DNA of 64,000 nucleotides from Melghirimyces algeriensis (GCF_900182565.1 NZ_FXTI01000002.1:62001-126000), one strand, 5' to 3'; counted from the first letter of the stretch, positions 1 to 8,644 are shown. Notes: generated by a model not told the origin, from the letters alone. Translations and numbers: made by a program.

Positions 1-1
1 C

Positions 2-1207
2 ATGACCCAGTCACACCGCGCCCTGGAGTATCTCCACCCCGATAATCTGCCTGTCCGCACTGCCACAACCTGGGCGCTGGGGTATGCCTACCATTTACAA
101 GGAGACCGTGACGCAGCCCGCAAAGCCTATACCGAAGCCCTATCGATCAGCCAAAGGATTGGACATATCATCGTCACCATCCTATCCACTATCGGCCTTG
201 GCAACTTACAGGAAGCCGACAATCAGCTTGATCTGGCGACCCGAACCTACCGACGTGCCTTGCAACTGGCAGGTGATCCGCCGTTGCCAGTTGCCTGTGA
301 AGCGCATCTTGGTCTGGCCCGTATATTTTACGAACGGAACGACATGGATGCCGCTCTGCAGCACGGACAACAGAGCATCCAGCTGGCGGAGCAACTGGAA
401 AACACAGATCGAATCGTTGCCTGTAAGGTGTTTCTCGCCCGTCTGAAACTAGCTCAAGGAGATGTGGCCGGTGCAGCCGCTAAGTTAGCCAAGACTGAAC
501 AACTGGCACGCCAACATCACTTCGTGTCTCAGATACCTAAGGTTGCTGCCGAACAAGTGTTCACGCTACTTCACCAGGGCCATCTAGTGGCCGCCGCTGA
601 TCTGGCTCAAAGACACAAACTCCCCATCAGCCAAGTCCGGGTACATCTGGCCCAAGGAGATACATCCACAGCCCTGGAGGTGCTTGAACCATTGCGCCAG
701 CAGGCAGAGGCAAAGGGTTGGGAGGATGAACGGCTCAAAGTCATGGTACTACAGGCGATTGCTCTACATGCGCATGGCGAAAAGGACGAGGCTGTGCAAC
801 AGCTGGGGGAAACGCTGACAATGGCAGAACCGGGCGGTTTCATCCGCCTGTTTATTGACGAGGGGATTTCGATGGCTCGGCTATTGTCCGAAGCAGCTGA
901 TCATGGAATGATGCCAGAGTATATCGATACATTGTTGGATGCGTTTGAAACTGAGGAACAGAAGCGCGAAAACAAATCCTCATCCTTCCCCAATTCTCCT
1001 GTTCAACCCCTTATTGAACCGTTGAGTGAACGCGAGTTACAAGTATTACAACTGATTGCACAGGGACTTTCAAACCGTGAGATTGGTGAACGGCTTTTCC
1101 TCGCTTTAAGTACAGTCAAAGGGCACAACCGGAGGATTTTTGGCAAACTACAGGTCCAACGGCGCACCGAAGCGGTCGCACGTGCCCGCGAGTTGGGTCT
1201 GCTCTAA
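2..1207 (+). CDS. LuxR-family transcriptional regulator, MalT-like (5' truncated by window)
   Basis: This is the C-terminal 401 residues of a large ATP-dependent LuxR-type (LAL/MalT-like) activator. The reading frame is open to the window edge, so the ATM at base 2 need not be the real start; whole proteins of this type are usually about 850-900 residues, with an N-terminal AAA-type ATPase that would lie outside. Residues 20-260 are helical TPR-like repeats rich in A, L and Q. The last 65 residues form a LuxR helix-turn-helix, with the LSERELQVLQLIAQG and LSNREIGERL motifs. Such proteins sense a ligand through the TPR and ATPase parts and activate nearby promoters. The next genes lie on the same strand behind a 198-base gap that contains a dyad, so they are plausible targets; that link is inferred. 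Confidence 0.85.
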   Translation: MTQSHRALEYLHPDNLPVRTATTWALGYAYHLQGDRDAARKAYTEALSISQRIGHIIVTILSTIGLGNLQEADNQLDLATRTYRRALQLAGDPPLPVACEAHLGLARIFYERNDMDAALQHGQQSIQLAEQLENTDRIVACKVFLARLKLAQGDVAGAAAKLAKTEQLARQHHFVSQIPKVAAEQVFTLLHQGHLVAAADLAQRHKLPISQVRVHLAQGDTSTALEVLEPLRQQAEAKGWEDERLKVMVLQAIALHAHGEKDEAVQQLGETLTMAEPGGFIRLFIDEGISMARLLSEAADHGMMPEYIDTLLDAFETEEQKRENKSSSFPNSPVQPLIEPLSERELQVLQLIAQGLSNREIGERLFLALSTVKGHNRRIFGKLQVQRRTEAVARARELGLL

Positions 1208-1333
1208 GCCTAAGCTTCCGTTTGCCCGCAGACTTTATCAAGAACTGCGGGCAAAAATCATTACTCCCCCTGCCCTCACAGTAATTACATTACAAATCGC
1301 TCACAACCATATCAAAAACCATACTAAAGTATC

Positions 1334-1361
1334 TATACCTTAATACCGTGTGGAAGGTATA
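1334..1361. promoter_or_regulatory. Inverted repeat, candidate operator upstream of the 1406 operon
   Basis: TATACCTT (1334-1341) and AAGGTATA (1354-1361) are perfect 8-base inverted arms around a 12-base spacer. The dyad ends 44 bases before the ATG of the small gene at 1406. Its position between a LuxR-type regulator gene and the operon suggests an operator or activator site. Which protein binds is not shown by the sequence. Confidence 0.45.
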
Positions 1362-1405
1362 CTCACCGTAAATTACCAAGACTTAGGCTAAAAAGGTGCT
1401 GAATC

Positions 1406-1675
1406 ATGTCCAATCAATTAAGTAAACCGATGGTCTATCAAATCAGGATCAAGGGTCATTTAGGTTCTGAGTGGACAGACTGGTTTAAGGGTTTGACCGT
1501 CTCTCTGGAGAAAAACGGCGATACGCTTTTAACTGGCCCGATGGTGGATCAGGCCGCATTGTATGGTCTGCTGAAAAAAGTCCGTGATTTAGGAATGCCA
1601 TTGCTCTCAGTTATATGTGTTGCACCTGACCATTCAACTACAACAGAGGTCAAACAGCAGGAGGAGAACTCATGA
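1406..1675 (+). CDS. Small conserved-looking protein of unknown function (89 aa)
   Basis: An 89-residue soluble protein with no signal peptide or membrane segment. An AAAGGTG ribosome site lies seven bases before the ATG. The central segment (YQIRIKGHL, WTDWFKGL, GDTLLTGPMVDQAALYGLL) resembles small uncharacterised proteins I recall near MalT-like LuxR regulators in Firmicutes, Chloroflexi and actinomycetes; that is from memory and untested. The C-terminal 20 residues are polar and probably disordered. The stop overlaps the start of the following oxidoreductase (ATGA), so the two are translationally coupled. No catalytic motif is visible and no function is assigned. Confidence 0.75.
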   Translation: MSNQLSKPMVYQIRIKGHLGSEWTDWFKGLTVSLEKNGDTLLTGPMVDQAALYGLLKKVRDLGMPLLSVICVAPDHSTTTEVKQQEENS

Positions 1676-2643
1676 AAGCCATTGTATACACAAAATACGG
1701 ATCACCCGATATTCTTCAATTAAAAGAGATAGAAAAACCTGTCCCCAAAGACCATGAAGTACTGGTCAACGTTCATGCCGCTTCTGCAAATGCAGGCGAC
1801 TGGCATCTTCTGAGAGGTACACCCTTCCTGGTTCGCTTCATATACGGAATTCTAAAACCAAAAAACCAGGTTCTCGGTTCTGATGTAGCGGGACGGGTTG
1901 AAGCGGTGGGAAGTAGCGTCACACAGTTTCAGGTCGGTGACGAGGTATTTGCTGACCTGTTCGGGTGTGGTTTTGGTGGTTATGCTGAGTATGTATGCGC
2001 CCATGAAAATGTATTTGCACTGAAACCTGCCAATCTATCGTTTGAAGAAGCGGCGGCCATACCAACCGCAGGAGGAACCGCCTTACAAGGGTTACGTGAT
2101 CAGGGACACATACAGAAAGGACAACATGTTTTAATCAATGGTGCTTCGGGAGGTGTGGGTACATTTGCGGTACAGATTGCAAAATTATTCGGGGGCGAAG
2201 TCACAGGCGTATGCAGCACAGGGAAAATGGATATGATCCGCTCGCTTGGTGCCGATCACGTCATTGATTACACACAAGAAGATTTCACTCAAAATGGGCA
2301 GTCTTATGATCTGATTCTTGCTGCGAATGGATATCATCCGATTTTCAATTATAGACGTGCATTAGGTAGCAAAGGAACCTATGTTATGACAGGAGGTTCC
2401 AATGCGCAGATGTTTCAGGCCATCCTTTTGGGACCGTGGATATCTATGCTGGGGAGTAAAAAAATGGGTAACTTGATGGCACAACCCAGACATAAGGATC
2501 TGGTCTTTTTAAAAGAGCTTGTTGAGGGGGGAAAGATAATGCCTGTGATCGATCGACGTTATCCCTTACATGAAGTACCTGAAGCGATCCGGTATCTGGA
2601 AGAAGGACATGCACGGGGAAAAGTTGTTATCACTGTGAAATAG
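1672..2643 (+). CDS. NAD(P)-dependent alcohol dehydrogenase / quinone oxidoreductase (MDR family)
   Basis: A 323-residue medium-chain dehydrogenase/reductase of the zinc-free quinone oxidoreductase type. The GroES-like N-terminal domain spans about residues 25-120, with LGSDVAGRVEAVG at 68-80. The Rossmann nucleotide-binding motif INGASGGVGTFAV is at about 155-168. The cysteine cluster of structural-zinc alcohol dehydrogenases is absent. The family reduces quinones, enones or aldehydes with NAD(P)H; the substrate here cannot be read. The start overlaps the upstream stop by four bases and follows an AGGAGG site. It is grouped with a LuxR regulator and a DUF4386 membrane protein, which suggests a stress or detoxification response (inference). 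Confidence 0.9.
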   Translation: MKAIVYTKYGSPDILQLKEIEKPVPKDHEVLVNVHAASANAGDWHLLRGTPFLVRFIYGILKPKNQVLGSDVAGRVEAVGSSVTQFQVGDEVFADLFGCGFGGYAEYVCAHENVFALKPANLSFEEAAAIPTAGGTALQGLRDQGHIQKGQHVLINGASGGVGTFAVQIAKLFGGEVTGVCSTGKMDMIRSLGADHVIDYTQEDFTQNGQSYDLILAANGYHPIFNYRRALGSKGTYVMTGGSNAQMFQAILLGPWISMLGSKKMGNLMAQPRHKDLVFLKELVEGGKIMPVIDRRYPLHEVPEAIRYLEEGHARGKVVITVK

Positions 2644-2749
2644 CTATCTCGATTACACGGTTTAGCATTGAGTTTTGAAAGGAGATCCAGCAAACGTTGA
2701 TTTTTAAATAACGAAATATTGAGAATTATAAACCAAAGGGGAGGAGAAA

Positions 2750-3424
2750 ATGAATTCAAACCGAAAGATTGCCATAACGGTAGGACTGTTGATTCTTACT
2801 TCAACGGCTACCTTTATGATCGGAAGCGGGCTTTTAGGTTCTGTTCTCAACAGTCCACATTTTCTTGACCATCTCGATCCAAACAAATCGAAAGTGATTG
2901 GTGGGGTATTCTTTGAGCTAATGACTGCCGTTATCGTTGTGGGTATTGCATGGTCGATCTTTCCAATTTTAAAACAACATGATGAAGCGACTGCACTTGG
3001 GTATTTTGGTACGAGAGTGGTTGAGTCTGTACTGATTATTGTAAGTGTCATCAGCCCACTAGTGCTATTAGCATTAAGTCAAGAATTTATACACGCGGGA
3101 GCTTCGGGGAAATCATATTATCAAACGATAGCGAATATAGCCATCCATGCCCATTATTTGGCCTTTGATTTGGCTATGTTCGCTCTTAGCCTTGGCAGTC
3201 TGATGTTTTGTTATTTATTATATCAATCAAAATTGGTTCCACGGTTGATATCTGTCATAGGTCTTATGGGGTATACATCATTGTTGGCAAGCAGCTGTTT
3301 AGGAGTTATCGGTTTGGATATAAAAACCATCCTGTATCTCCCAGGGGCATTATTTGAACTGATTTTCCCAATATGGTTGATCATAAAAGGCTTCAATGAA
3401 ACGAGACGAACATCCGAACGTTAA
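2750..3424 (+). CDS. DUF4386 family integral membrane protein
   Basis: A 224-residue protein with about six hydrophobic helices, starting at residues 8-30 and ending near the C-terminus, and short polar loops. The layout and the sequence around AHYLAFDLAMFALSLGSLMFC fit the DUF4386 family of Bacillales membrane proteins, whose function is unknown. A strong GGGGAGGAG site precedes the ATG. It follows the oxidoreductase by 106 bases on the same strand and may share its transcript. About 20 bases downstream an imperfect hairpin (ACTCCCC/GGGGAGT, 3443-3469) may end the operon, although its T-run is weak. Confidence 0.8.
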   Translation: MNSNRKIAITVGLLILTSTATFMIGSGLLGSVLNSPHFLDHLDPNKSKVIGGVFFELMTAVIVVGIAWSIFPILKQHDEATALGYFGTRVVESVLIIVSVISPLVLLALSQEFIHAGASGKSYYQTIANIAIHAHYLAFDLAMFALSLGSLMFCYLLYQSKLVPRLISVIGLMGYTSLLASSCLGVIGLDIKTILYLPGALFELIFPIWLIIKGFNETRRTSER

Positions 3425-3555
3425 AAAAATCATTATTTGATCACTCCCCATGCCCAAGGCAGGGGAGTTACTATTATCAGAAACGGTCTTACGGTAAAGA
3501 TTGAATATATGCTAAACGATCAAGAAACCCATTCCACGCAAAACGAAACCAACAA

Positions 3556-3720
3556 TCACCTCCACTCCCACCACTTCTGATCCAAAGTCTGGTGCTGGAT
3601 CGCTTCAGCTTCCTGATGGGCGGTTATGTCTGTTACCTCTGCCAGGTCGGCGATCGTGCGGGAAAGTTTGAGAATGCGGTCAAGAGTCCGGACAAGCCAG
3701 GATCGAAGTACTCCCAAGCC
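3556..3720 (-). pseudogene. Remnant of yifB (Mg-chelatase-like ATPase) 3' end
   Basis: Reading the minus strand, the segment ending at 3556 encodes RILKLSRTIADLAEV, then a divergent linker, then a run close to AEAIQHQTLDQKWWEW. This matches the last 40 or so residues of the intact YifB at 17105-18634 (RILKLARTIADLEGK and AEAIQYRTLDRKWWE). Just upstream, the codons for the SFDTLGLSARAHD part of YifB can be followed only by changing frame, with small deletions. Beyond about 3720 no YifB similarity is visible. It is a truncated, frameshifted copy, not a gene. Nucleotide identity to the intact copy is only about 70% by eye, so it is either old or came from another species. The rest of 3425-3916 holds no supported gene. 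Confidence 0.75.
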
Positions 3721-3916
3721 TCCGATAAAAAGATAGCTGGAGACGTTTGGAAGGGATTTTGCCATGGAATGAATCACCTGATTTTGCTTTTTTGAAGCGT
3801 TTAATCCGATTATCCAACAGCATGGATTTTCAATCACCGAATCCCCTCAACATCACTTTTTCAGTCGTGAAAATGAAGAGGAAGCGACCTACGATAAAAT
3901 GGATGAACCATCGCAC

Positions 3917-4927
3917 TTAGATGTTGCTTAAAAACAGTTCAATTCCCTTCGCCATCTTTCCGAATTCCATCTCCTTCCATATATACAGATCCTCGGCCTC
4001 CTGAAGCGAGACTTCCTTGAACTGAACGGTTGTCCCCGGCTTCACCTGGGCGAGTACGGGAAGATCCATCGACACCACTTGCGCGATTTTGGGATACCCT
4101 CCAACCGTCTGACAATCCGCCATTAAAATAATCGGATCCCCCTCTGCCGGCACTTGAATCGTCCCAAATGTAACCGCTTCGGAAACAACTTCCTTTTCCG
4201 CTTTTAGATCAAGCTTCGTCCCTTTCAGCCGGTATCCCATCCGATCGGATTGAGACGTCACTCGAAACGGCGCGGTAAAAAACGTTTCTTGACTTTCTTC
4301 GGTAAACCACTCGAATTCACGTCCGCGCAAGACACGGATCACCGGATTTTTCGCGTATGCCGGAAATTGGCGATCCCCGACATACCAGTCGGCCGCTTGA
4401 AAAGGCTGGGAACCGGCATTTGAAGCCATATATTCCATATAGGCAGCCGACCGTTCGGTAAGAGTGCCGTTATATAACTTGTCTCCCTCTTTTAACGCCC
4501 TACCTTCAAGCCCTCCGAGCCCTGCTCGAAGATAGGTGCTGCGGCTTTGCATGACTTCAGGAACTTCGATCCCTCCCGCTATGGCCACATAAGCACGGGC
4601 TCCCGATTGGCATGCCCCGAACTCCAGCATCTGACCAGCCTGGATATAAACCGGACGCCATAGAGGAAGTTCTTTTCCACCTACCGAAGGGGTCAGGTTG
4701 CCACCGCAAATGGAAATGAGCGTTTCAGTTTCGAACAAAATGGAAGGCCCCATCAACGTTACTTCCAACGCCGCTTTCCCTTCTTCATTGCCAACCAGAA
4801 GATTGGCGATGCGAAGCGCGAATAAATCCATTGCTCCACCTACAATGACGCCTTCTTTTCGATATCCAAAACGTCCTTTGTCCTGAACCGTTGTCAGAAG
4901 ACCTGCACGCAAAACGCTTATGCTCAT
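3917..4927 (-). CDS. pxpC: 5-oxoprolinase subunit PxpC (KipA; carboxyltransferase-like subunit 2)
   Basis: A 336-residue protein of the AHS2/KipA family, the normal length. The family signature runs from about residue 240 (SEAVTFGTIQVPAEGDPIIL, then ADCQTVGGYPKIAQV); the N-terminal SVLRAGLLTTVQDKGRFGY is also typical. With PxpB and PxpA it makes the ATP-dependent bacterial 5-oxoprolinase that opens pyroglutamate to glutamate. In B. subtilis the KipA homologue also binds the sporulation kinase inhibitor KipI. Its ATG overlaps the pxpB stop by four bases (ATGA), so the two are translationally coupled. Databases often label it a biotin-dependent carboxyltransferase because of distant similarity to urea amidolyase. 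Confidence 0.93.
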   Translation of the reverse strand: MSISVLRAGLLTTVQDKGRFGYRKEGVIVGGAMDLFALRIANLLVGNEEGKAALEVTLMGPSILFETETLISICGGNLTPSVGGKELPLWRPVYIQAGQMLEFGACQSGARAYVAIAGGIEVPEVMQSRSTYLRAGLGGLEGRALKEGDKLYNGTLTERSAAYMEYMASNAGSQPFQAADWYVGDRQFPAYAKNPVIRVLRGREFEWFTEESQETFFTAPFRVTSQSDRMGYRLKGTKLDLKAEKEVVSEAVTFGTIQVPAEGDPIILMADCQTVGGYPKIAQVVSMDLPVLAQVKPGTTVQFKEVSLQEAEDLYIWKEMEFGKMAKGIELFLSNI

Positions 4928-5685
4928 AACTGATCCTCATTCCACTCTTTATATTGATCAAGCCCAATCGGCTGGAAACGGACTTTATCTCCCGCTTTCA
5001 GCAAGCTTGGTGTTTGATGCTCCGGCCGAAACAGCCGGAGCGGAGTTCTCCCGATGATTTGCCATCCACCCGGTGTGGATATCGGGTAAATCCCTGTCTG
5101 GCTTCCTCCGATTCCAACGGCACCAGCCGGTATCGCCATTCGAGGTGAGCGTCGCCTTGGGGTGGCGATTCGCTCAGACATCCCCCCAAGATAAGGAAAA
5201 CCAGGCGCGAAACCAATCATATAAACCAAATATTCCTGACCGGAGTGAATTTCAATCACCTCATCCGCAGTCATATGATGAGAGCGGGCCACCTCGTCGA
5301 GATCCGGCCCCAGTTCCCCGCCGTAACACACAGGGATGTGAATGACTCTTTCAGTTTCTCGAACCGTTCGATCCAATTTGGGGACAATCCGCTCCAGTAT
5401 ACTGCAGACCGTATCGTAAGGTGATCCGACGCTTGTTCGTTTGCGCTCCTCCACAGGAAACGGATCATACAGCTTCATCGGATCATAGAAGATCGTAACG
5501 GTGGTGAATGCGGGAACAATCTCAATCATACCCGGAAATGGATGCTCTTCGAAATAAGAAGTCAGAGCCAGAACATTGCGGTGCGACACCTCGTTGATCC
5601 CTGTTCCGAATTGAACAATGACCGACGTATCCCCAAGAGGAGACACCTCGTAACCCCATTTCTCTTTCATCGTGATGTCAGGCAC
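4924..5685 (-). CDS. pxpB: 5-oxoprolinase subunit PxpB (KipI; carboxyltransferase-like subunit 1)
   Basis: A 253-residue member of the AHS1/KipI family. The hallmark sequence VYMIGFAPGFPYLGGM is near residues 150-165, followed by PRMAIPAGAVGIGGSQTGIY and STPGGWQIIGRTP. It pairs with PxpC to phosphorylate and cleave 5-oxoproline together with PxpA; KipI in B. subtilis also inhibits the sporulation kinase KinA. The gene lies nine bases after the IclR regulator and overlaps pxpC, so all three share one transcript. The start follows a GAGGTTG site that overlaps the end of the regulator region; an internal ATG at residue 6 is a less likely alternative. Confidence 0.93.
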   Translation of the reverse strand: MPDITMKEKWGYEVSPLGDTSVIVQFGTGINEVSHRNVLALTSYFEEHPFPGMIEIVPAFTTVTIFYDPMKLYDPFPVEERKRTSVGSPYDTVCSILERIVPKLDRTVRETERVIHIPVCYGGELGPDLDEVARSHHMTADEVIEIHSGQEYLVYMIGFAPGFPYLGGMSERIATPRRRSPRMAIPAGAVGIGGSQTGIYPISTPGGWQIIGRTPLRLFRPEHQTPSLLKAGDKVRFQPIGLDQYKEWNEDQL

Positions 5686-5694
5686 AACCTCACC

Positions 5695-6459
5695 TCATCC
5701 AATCGTATTCTTCCAACCCAGCTCTTCCGAAATTTGGCTGGCCGTCCGTTTGACCTTAGCTATTATACCCGGTAAATGTTCACTTTGAATGCGCACATCG
5801 GGACCCACGATGCTCAGGCCAGCCGCAATCGCTCCGTTCGCGTCGAATATTGGCGCGGCCACGGCGGTTGTATTATCAAACAACTCCGAATGACTGATGG
5901 AATATCCCTCTTTTTTGGACTTCCGCAGCACTTCCATCAATTGTTCTTTATCGGTAATCGTTCCCGAAGCGTATCGACGAAGCTCCGTATTGTTCATGTA
6001 CTCCAGTATTTCCTGGTCTGAAGCGTAAGCCAAAATGATACGTGGACACGCTCCCGCATACAGCGGAGCTCTTCTGCCGGTCTGAGTATAGACCCGGACC
6101 GGTTGGTTGGTATCCAATTTTTCAATGTAGATCGCTTCATCACCATCTCGAATGACCAGGTTAACCGCTTCGTCAATCTCGTTCCTCAACGCTTCCATAT
6201 AAGGGTACGCAATGTTCCGAATACCAAGTCGTGAAGAAACCAGTTGCCCGAACTGCAGGAAGAGCAATCCAAGCGAATATTTTCCATTCTCATCCTTTTT
6301 GAGAAATCCCATATCCTCCAGTGTCCCGGCCATTCGGAACACCGATGTCTTCGGTAACCCTGACAATTGAACCATCTCATTCAGGTTAAGCTCTTCATGT
6401 GTAAGAAATAAATTCAGAACCTCCATCATTTTCATGACCGTTTTATTTTTGTGCTGCAT
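5695..6459 (-). CDS. IclR-family transcriptional regulator of the 5-oxoproline cluster (KipR-like)
   Basis: A 254-residue IclR-type regulator. The N-terminal winged helix (residues 1-70, including LSGLPKTSVFRMAGTLEDMGFL) is followed by an effector-binding domain with the typical VAAPIFDANGAIAAGLSI stretch at about 205-222. B. subtilis has a regulator of the same family (KipR) next to kipI and kipA, so the role is taken as control of this cluster. It sits between accC and pxpB on the minus strand. The likely operator is the 17-base motif found after both divergent promoters at 8479-8495 and 8692-8708. Whether it represses or activates, and whether pyroglutamate is the effector, is inferred. 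Confidence 0.9.
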   Translation of the reverse strand: MQHKNKTVMKMMEVLNLFLTHEELNLNEMVQLSGLPKTSVFRMAGTLEDMGFLKKDENGKYSLGLLFLQFGQLVSSRLGIRNIAYPYMEALRNEIDEAVNLVIRDGDEAIYIEKLDTNQPVRVYTQTGRRAPLYAGACPRIILAYASDQEILEYMNNTELRRYASGTITDKEQLMEVLRKSKKEGYSISHSELFDNTTAVAAPIFDANGAIAAGLSIVGPDVRIQSEHLPGIIAKVKRTASQISEELGWKNTIG

Positions 6460-6571
6460 AGAATTTTCTCCTTATCTGAGAATTCGTTAATATGGTGAAC
6501 GCATGCTTTTAACTCTCCTTTCGAGAATACATGAAAACGGATGAATTGTGAAATGACAGCGGATCACCCTA

Positions 6572-7915
6572 TTATTCTATTTCACAGGTTTCAAGGAACT
6601 TTGTGTCAAAATCCCCCTTGACGAACGATTCGTTCTCCAACAGTTTTAGATGAAACGGGATCGTTGTTTTGATCCCATCTATTACAAACTCACCCAAAGC
6701 TCGTTTCATCCGCCGGATGGCATCCTCTCGATTCGTTCCCCAAACAATCACCTTGGCCACCATTGAATCATAGAATGGCGTAATTTGATAACCTGCATAT
6801 GCAGCGGTATCCACTCTTACACCGAATCCTCCAGGAGGCCGATATGTCAAGATCTCACCGGGCGAAGGCATAAATTGATTTCCCGGATTCTCGGCATTGA
6901 TTCTGCACTCAATCGCCCAACCGTTCATTTTTACATCGTTTTGGGAAAAAGAAAGAGGTTGTCCTGCCGCAACAGCGATTTGCTCCCTGATGAGATCGAT
7001 TCCGGTAATGAGCTCTGTCACCGGATGCTCCACCTGGATACGGGTGTTCATTTCCATAAAATAAAATCGTCCATGTCGATCCAGAAGAAACTCTACCGTT
7101 CCGGCACCCTCATAGTCTACTGCTTTGGCGGCCGCCACTGCCGCTTCGCCCATTTCTTCCCGCAATTGTCGGTCGATCGCAGGTGAAGGAGCCTCTTCGA
7201 CCAGCTTTTGATGGCGCCGTTGGATCGAACAATCCCGCTCTCCAAGGTAGACCGCGTGCCCCTGTCGATCAGCCATAATCTGAATTTCCACATGTCTTGG
7301 CCCTTCCAGATACTTCTCCAAATAAACCCCCGAATTGCCGAAGGCGGAATCCGCTTCTTTCTGCGCTTGTCGAATCGCTTCTTTCAATTGCTCCTCGTCA
7401 TTCGCCACTCGCATCCCTTTACCGCCACCTCCGGCCGTCGCTTTGACAATGACCGGATATCCGATGTCGGCGGAAATCCGGACCGCCTCTTCCGGGCTTT
7501 CAATCAACCCATCCGTCCCCGGAACGACAGGCACCCCCGCATTCTTCATCGTTTCTTTGGCGACCGCTTTATCTCCCATTTTCTCGATCGCTTCGGGGCG
7601 CGGTCCGATAAAAACGATGTCAAATGCCGTACATGTTTCGGCAAAGTCGGCATTTTCGGCCAAAAATCCATATCCTGGATGAACGGCGTCAACTCCGGCA
7701 TTTTCGGCAACCGCAATCAAGGCGGGCACATTCAGATAGCTGTCCTTCGAAGCGGTCGGACCGATGCAGTAAGCTTCGTCGGCCATCTTTACATGAAGTG
7801 CCTCACGGTCTGCTTCAGAGTAAACGGCAACCGTCCTGATCCCCATCTCCTGGCAGGCGCGGATAACACGCACGGCGATTTCGCCTCTATTGGCAACCAT
7901 AACTTTATTAAACAC
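6572..7915 (-). CDS. accC: Biotin carboxylase (AccC-type)
   Basis: A 447-residue biotin carboxylase of normal length. It starts with the biotin-carboxylase N-terminal fold (MVANRGEIAVRVIRACQEMG). The ATP-grasp glycine loop KATAGGGGKGMRV is at about 158-170, the catalytic region EMNTRIQVEHPVTE at about 288-301, and the C-terminal biotin-carboxylase domain follows. It carboxylates biotin on the partner carrier protein using ATP and bicarbonate. The gene is 17 bases after accB and upstream of the IclR and pxpBC genes, away from any fatty-acid genes. It is therefore probably a second copy dedicated to this cluster, though a housekeeping role cannot be excluded. Confidence 0.93.
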   Translation of the reverse strand: MFNKVMVANRGEIAVRVIRACQEMGIRTVAVYSEADREALHVKMADEAYCIGPTASKDSYLNVPALIAVAENAGVDAVHPGYGFLAENADFAETCTAFDIVFIGPRPEAIEKMGDKAVAKETMKNAGVPVVPGTDGLIESPEEAVRISADIGYPVIVKATAGGGGKGMRVANDEEQLKEAIRQAQKEADSAFGNSGVYLEKYLEGPRHVEIQIMADRQGHAVYLGERDCSIQRRHQKLVEEAPSPAIDRQLREEMGEAAVAAAKAVDYEGAGTVEFLLDRHGRFYFMEMNTRIQVEHPVTELITGIDLIREQIAVAAGQPLSFSQNDVKMNGWAIECRINAENPGNQFMPSPGEILTYRPPGGFGVRVDTAAYAGYQITPFYDSMVAKVIVWGTNREDAIRRMKRALGEFVIDGIKTTIPFHLKLLENESFVKGDFDTKFLETCEIE

Positions 7916-7932
7916 GTCGTTCCCCCTTTTCT

Positions 7933-8415
7933 TTACAAAGATTTAACCCGGAACAGAGGTTGTCCGTATTCCACAAGTTGACCGTCTTGAACGAGAATTT
8001 CAACGATTTCTCCGCTTACTGTTGATGGTACTTCCGAAAACATCTTCATCGCTTCCAAAACGCAGACCACGGAATCGGGATGAACCTTGTCCCCGATGTT
8101 TACCAAAGGAGGAGCATCCTGTTCAGACGAAGAATAGAACGTCCCAACCATGGGTGAAACAATTTCCAAGAAGTCGGTATCATTCTTTTTTTCCTTCGCT
8201 TTGTCATCTGCCGCAGGATCATTCGACCGCTCTGGAGTAAGCGCTTCCAACTGTGACGGGCAATTTTCATGTTCAACGTCTTCTTGGGCGACCTTTGCCG
8301 TTGGCCCCGTTTTTTCAATGAGGATCTTCGACGTATCGTCGGAGTAATGAAAGTTTTGAATGGGGGACCGACAGACCAATTGAATGATGTCTTGCAACTC
8401 TCGATAAGGGATCAT
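7933..8415 (-). CDS. accB: Biotin carboxyl carrier protein (AccB-type)
   Basis: A 160-residue biotin carrier. The N-terminal 85 residues are poorly conserved and charged (a run of D, K and E near 65-80). The biotinyl domain begins at about residue 84 (IVSPMVGTFY). The biotin lysine is Lys124 in VLEAMKMFSEV. It is the first gene of the minus-strand operon and uses an AAGGAG site eight bases before the ATG. It would pass carboxyl groups between the adjacent biotin carboxylase and a carboxyltransferase. No classic acetyl-CoA carboxyltransferase (accA/accD) is present, and the neighbouring PxpB and PxpC are only distantly carboxyltransferase-like, which leaves its partner open. Confidence 0.92.
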   Translation of the reverse strand: MIPYRELQDIIQLVCRSPIQNFHYSDDTSKILIEKTGPTAKVAQEDVEHENCPSQLEALTPERSNDPAADDKAKEKKNDTDFLEIVSPMVGTFYSSSEQDAPPLVNIGDKVHPDSVVCVLEAMKMFSEVPSTVSGEIVEILVQDGQLVEYGQPLFRVKSL

Positions 8416-8478
8416 ACATTCCTCTCCTTACTCGTATCTGAATGTTCTCAGAAGATCGAACCCTGTTCATTCCTATAT

Positions 8479-8495
8479 TCGGAATTTTAATTTCA
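8479..8495 (-). promoter_or_regulatory. Candidate IclR operator, copy 1 (accB side)
   Basis: Minus-strand TGAAATTAAAATTCCGA. It matches the plus-strand copy at 8692-8708 in 16 of 17 bases. The two copies are in mirror orientation, each downstream of one divergent promoter. The arms GGAAT/ATTCC (one mismatch here) form an imperfect dyad, as expected for an IclR-family dimer. Confidence 0.6.
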
Positions 8496-8513
8496 TTTTT
8501 CGGACTCTTTTTT

Positions 8514-8542
8514 ATTATAGCCAGCCCGTTATAAAAAAGCAA
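8514..8542 (-). promoter_or_regulatory. Promoter of accB-accC-iclR-pxpB-pxpC operon
   Basis: On the minus strand TTGCTT (complement of 8537-8542) and TATAAT (complement of 8514-8519) are separated by exactly 17 bases, a good vegetative sigma-A promoter. Transcription would start near 8507, about 90 bases before the accB start. The 17-base motif at 8479-8495 lies just downstream of this start site, a suitable position for repression. Confidence 0.7.
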
Positions 8543-8644
8543 TATGTGTAAAGGCTAATCGAAGAGCGTCCGGTTCCATTTGAGGAATCACCCTATTTTC
8601 CATTATTTGGATTTAAAGGATGTTATTTCATATGTCTTAATAGC

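Noticed and set aside
3443..3469. Hairpin ACTCCCC/GGGGAGT as a possible IS200/IS605 end
   Set aside because: No transposase or second end is visible; a weak terminator is the simpler reading.
3592..3795. 67-codon plus-strand frame
   Set aside because: It is antisense to the yifB fragment, which explains the sequence better.
7208..7981. 257-codon plus-strand frame
   Set aside because: It lies opposite the certain biotin carboxylase gene; it has no ribosome site and its composition (H, R, F, N-rich) is that of an antisense shadow.
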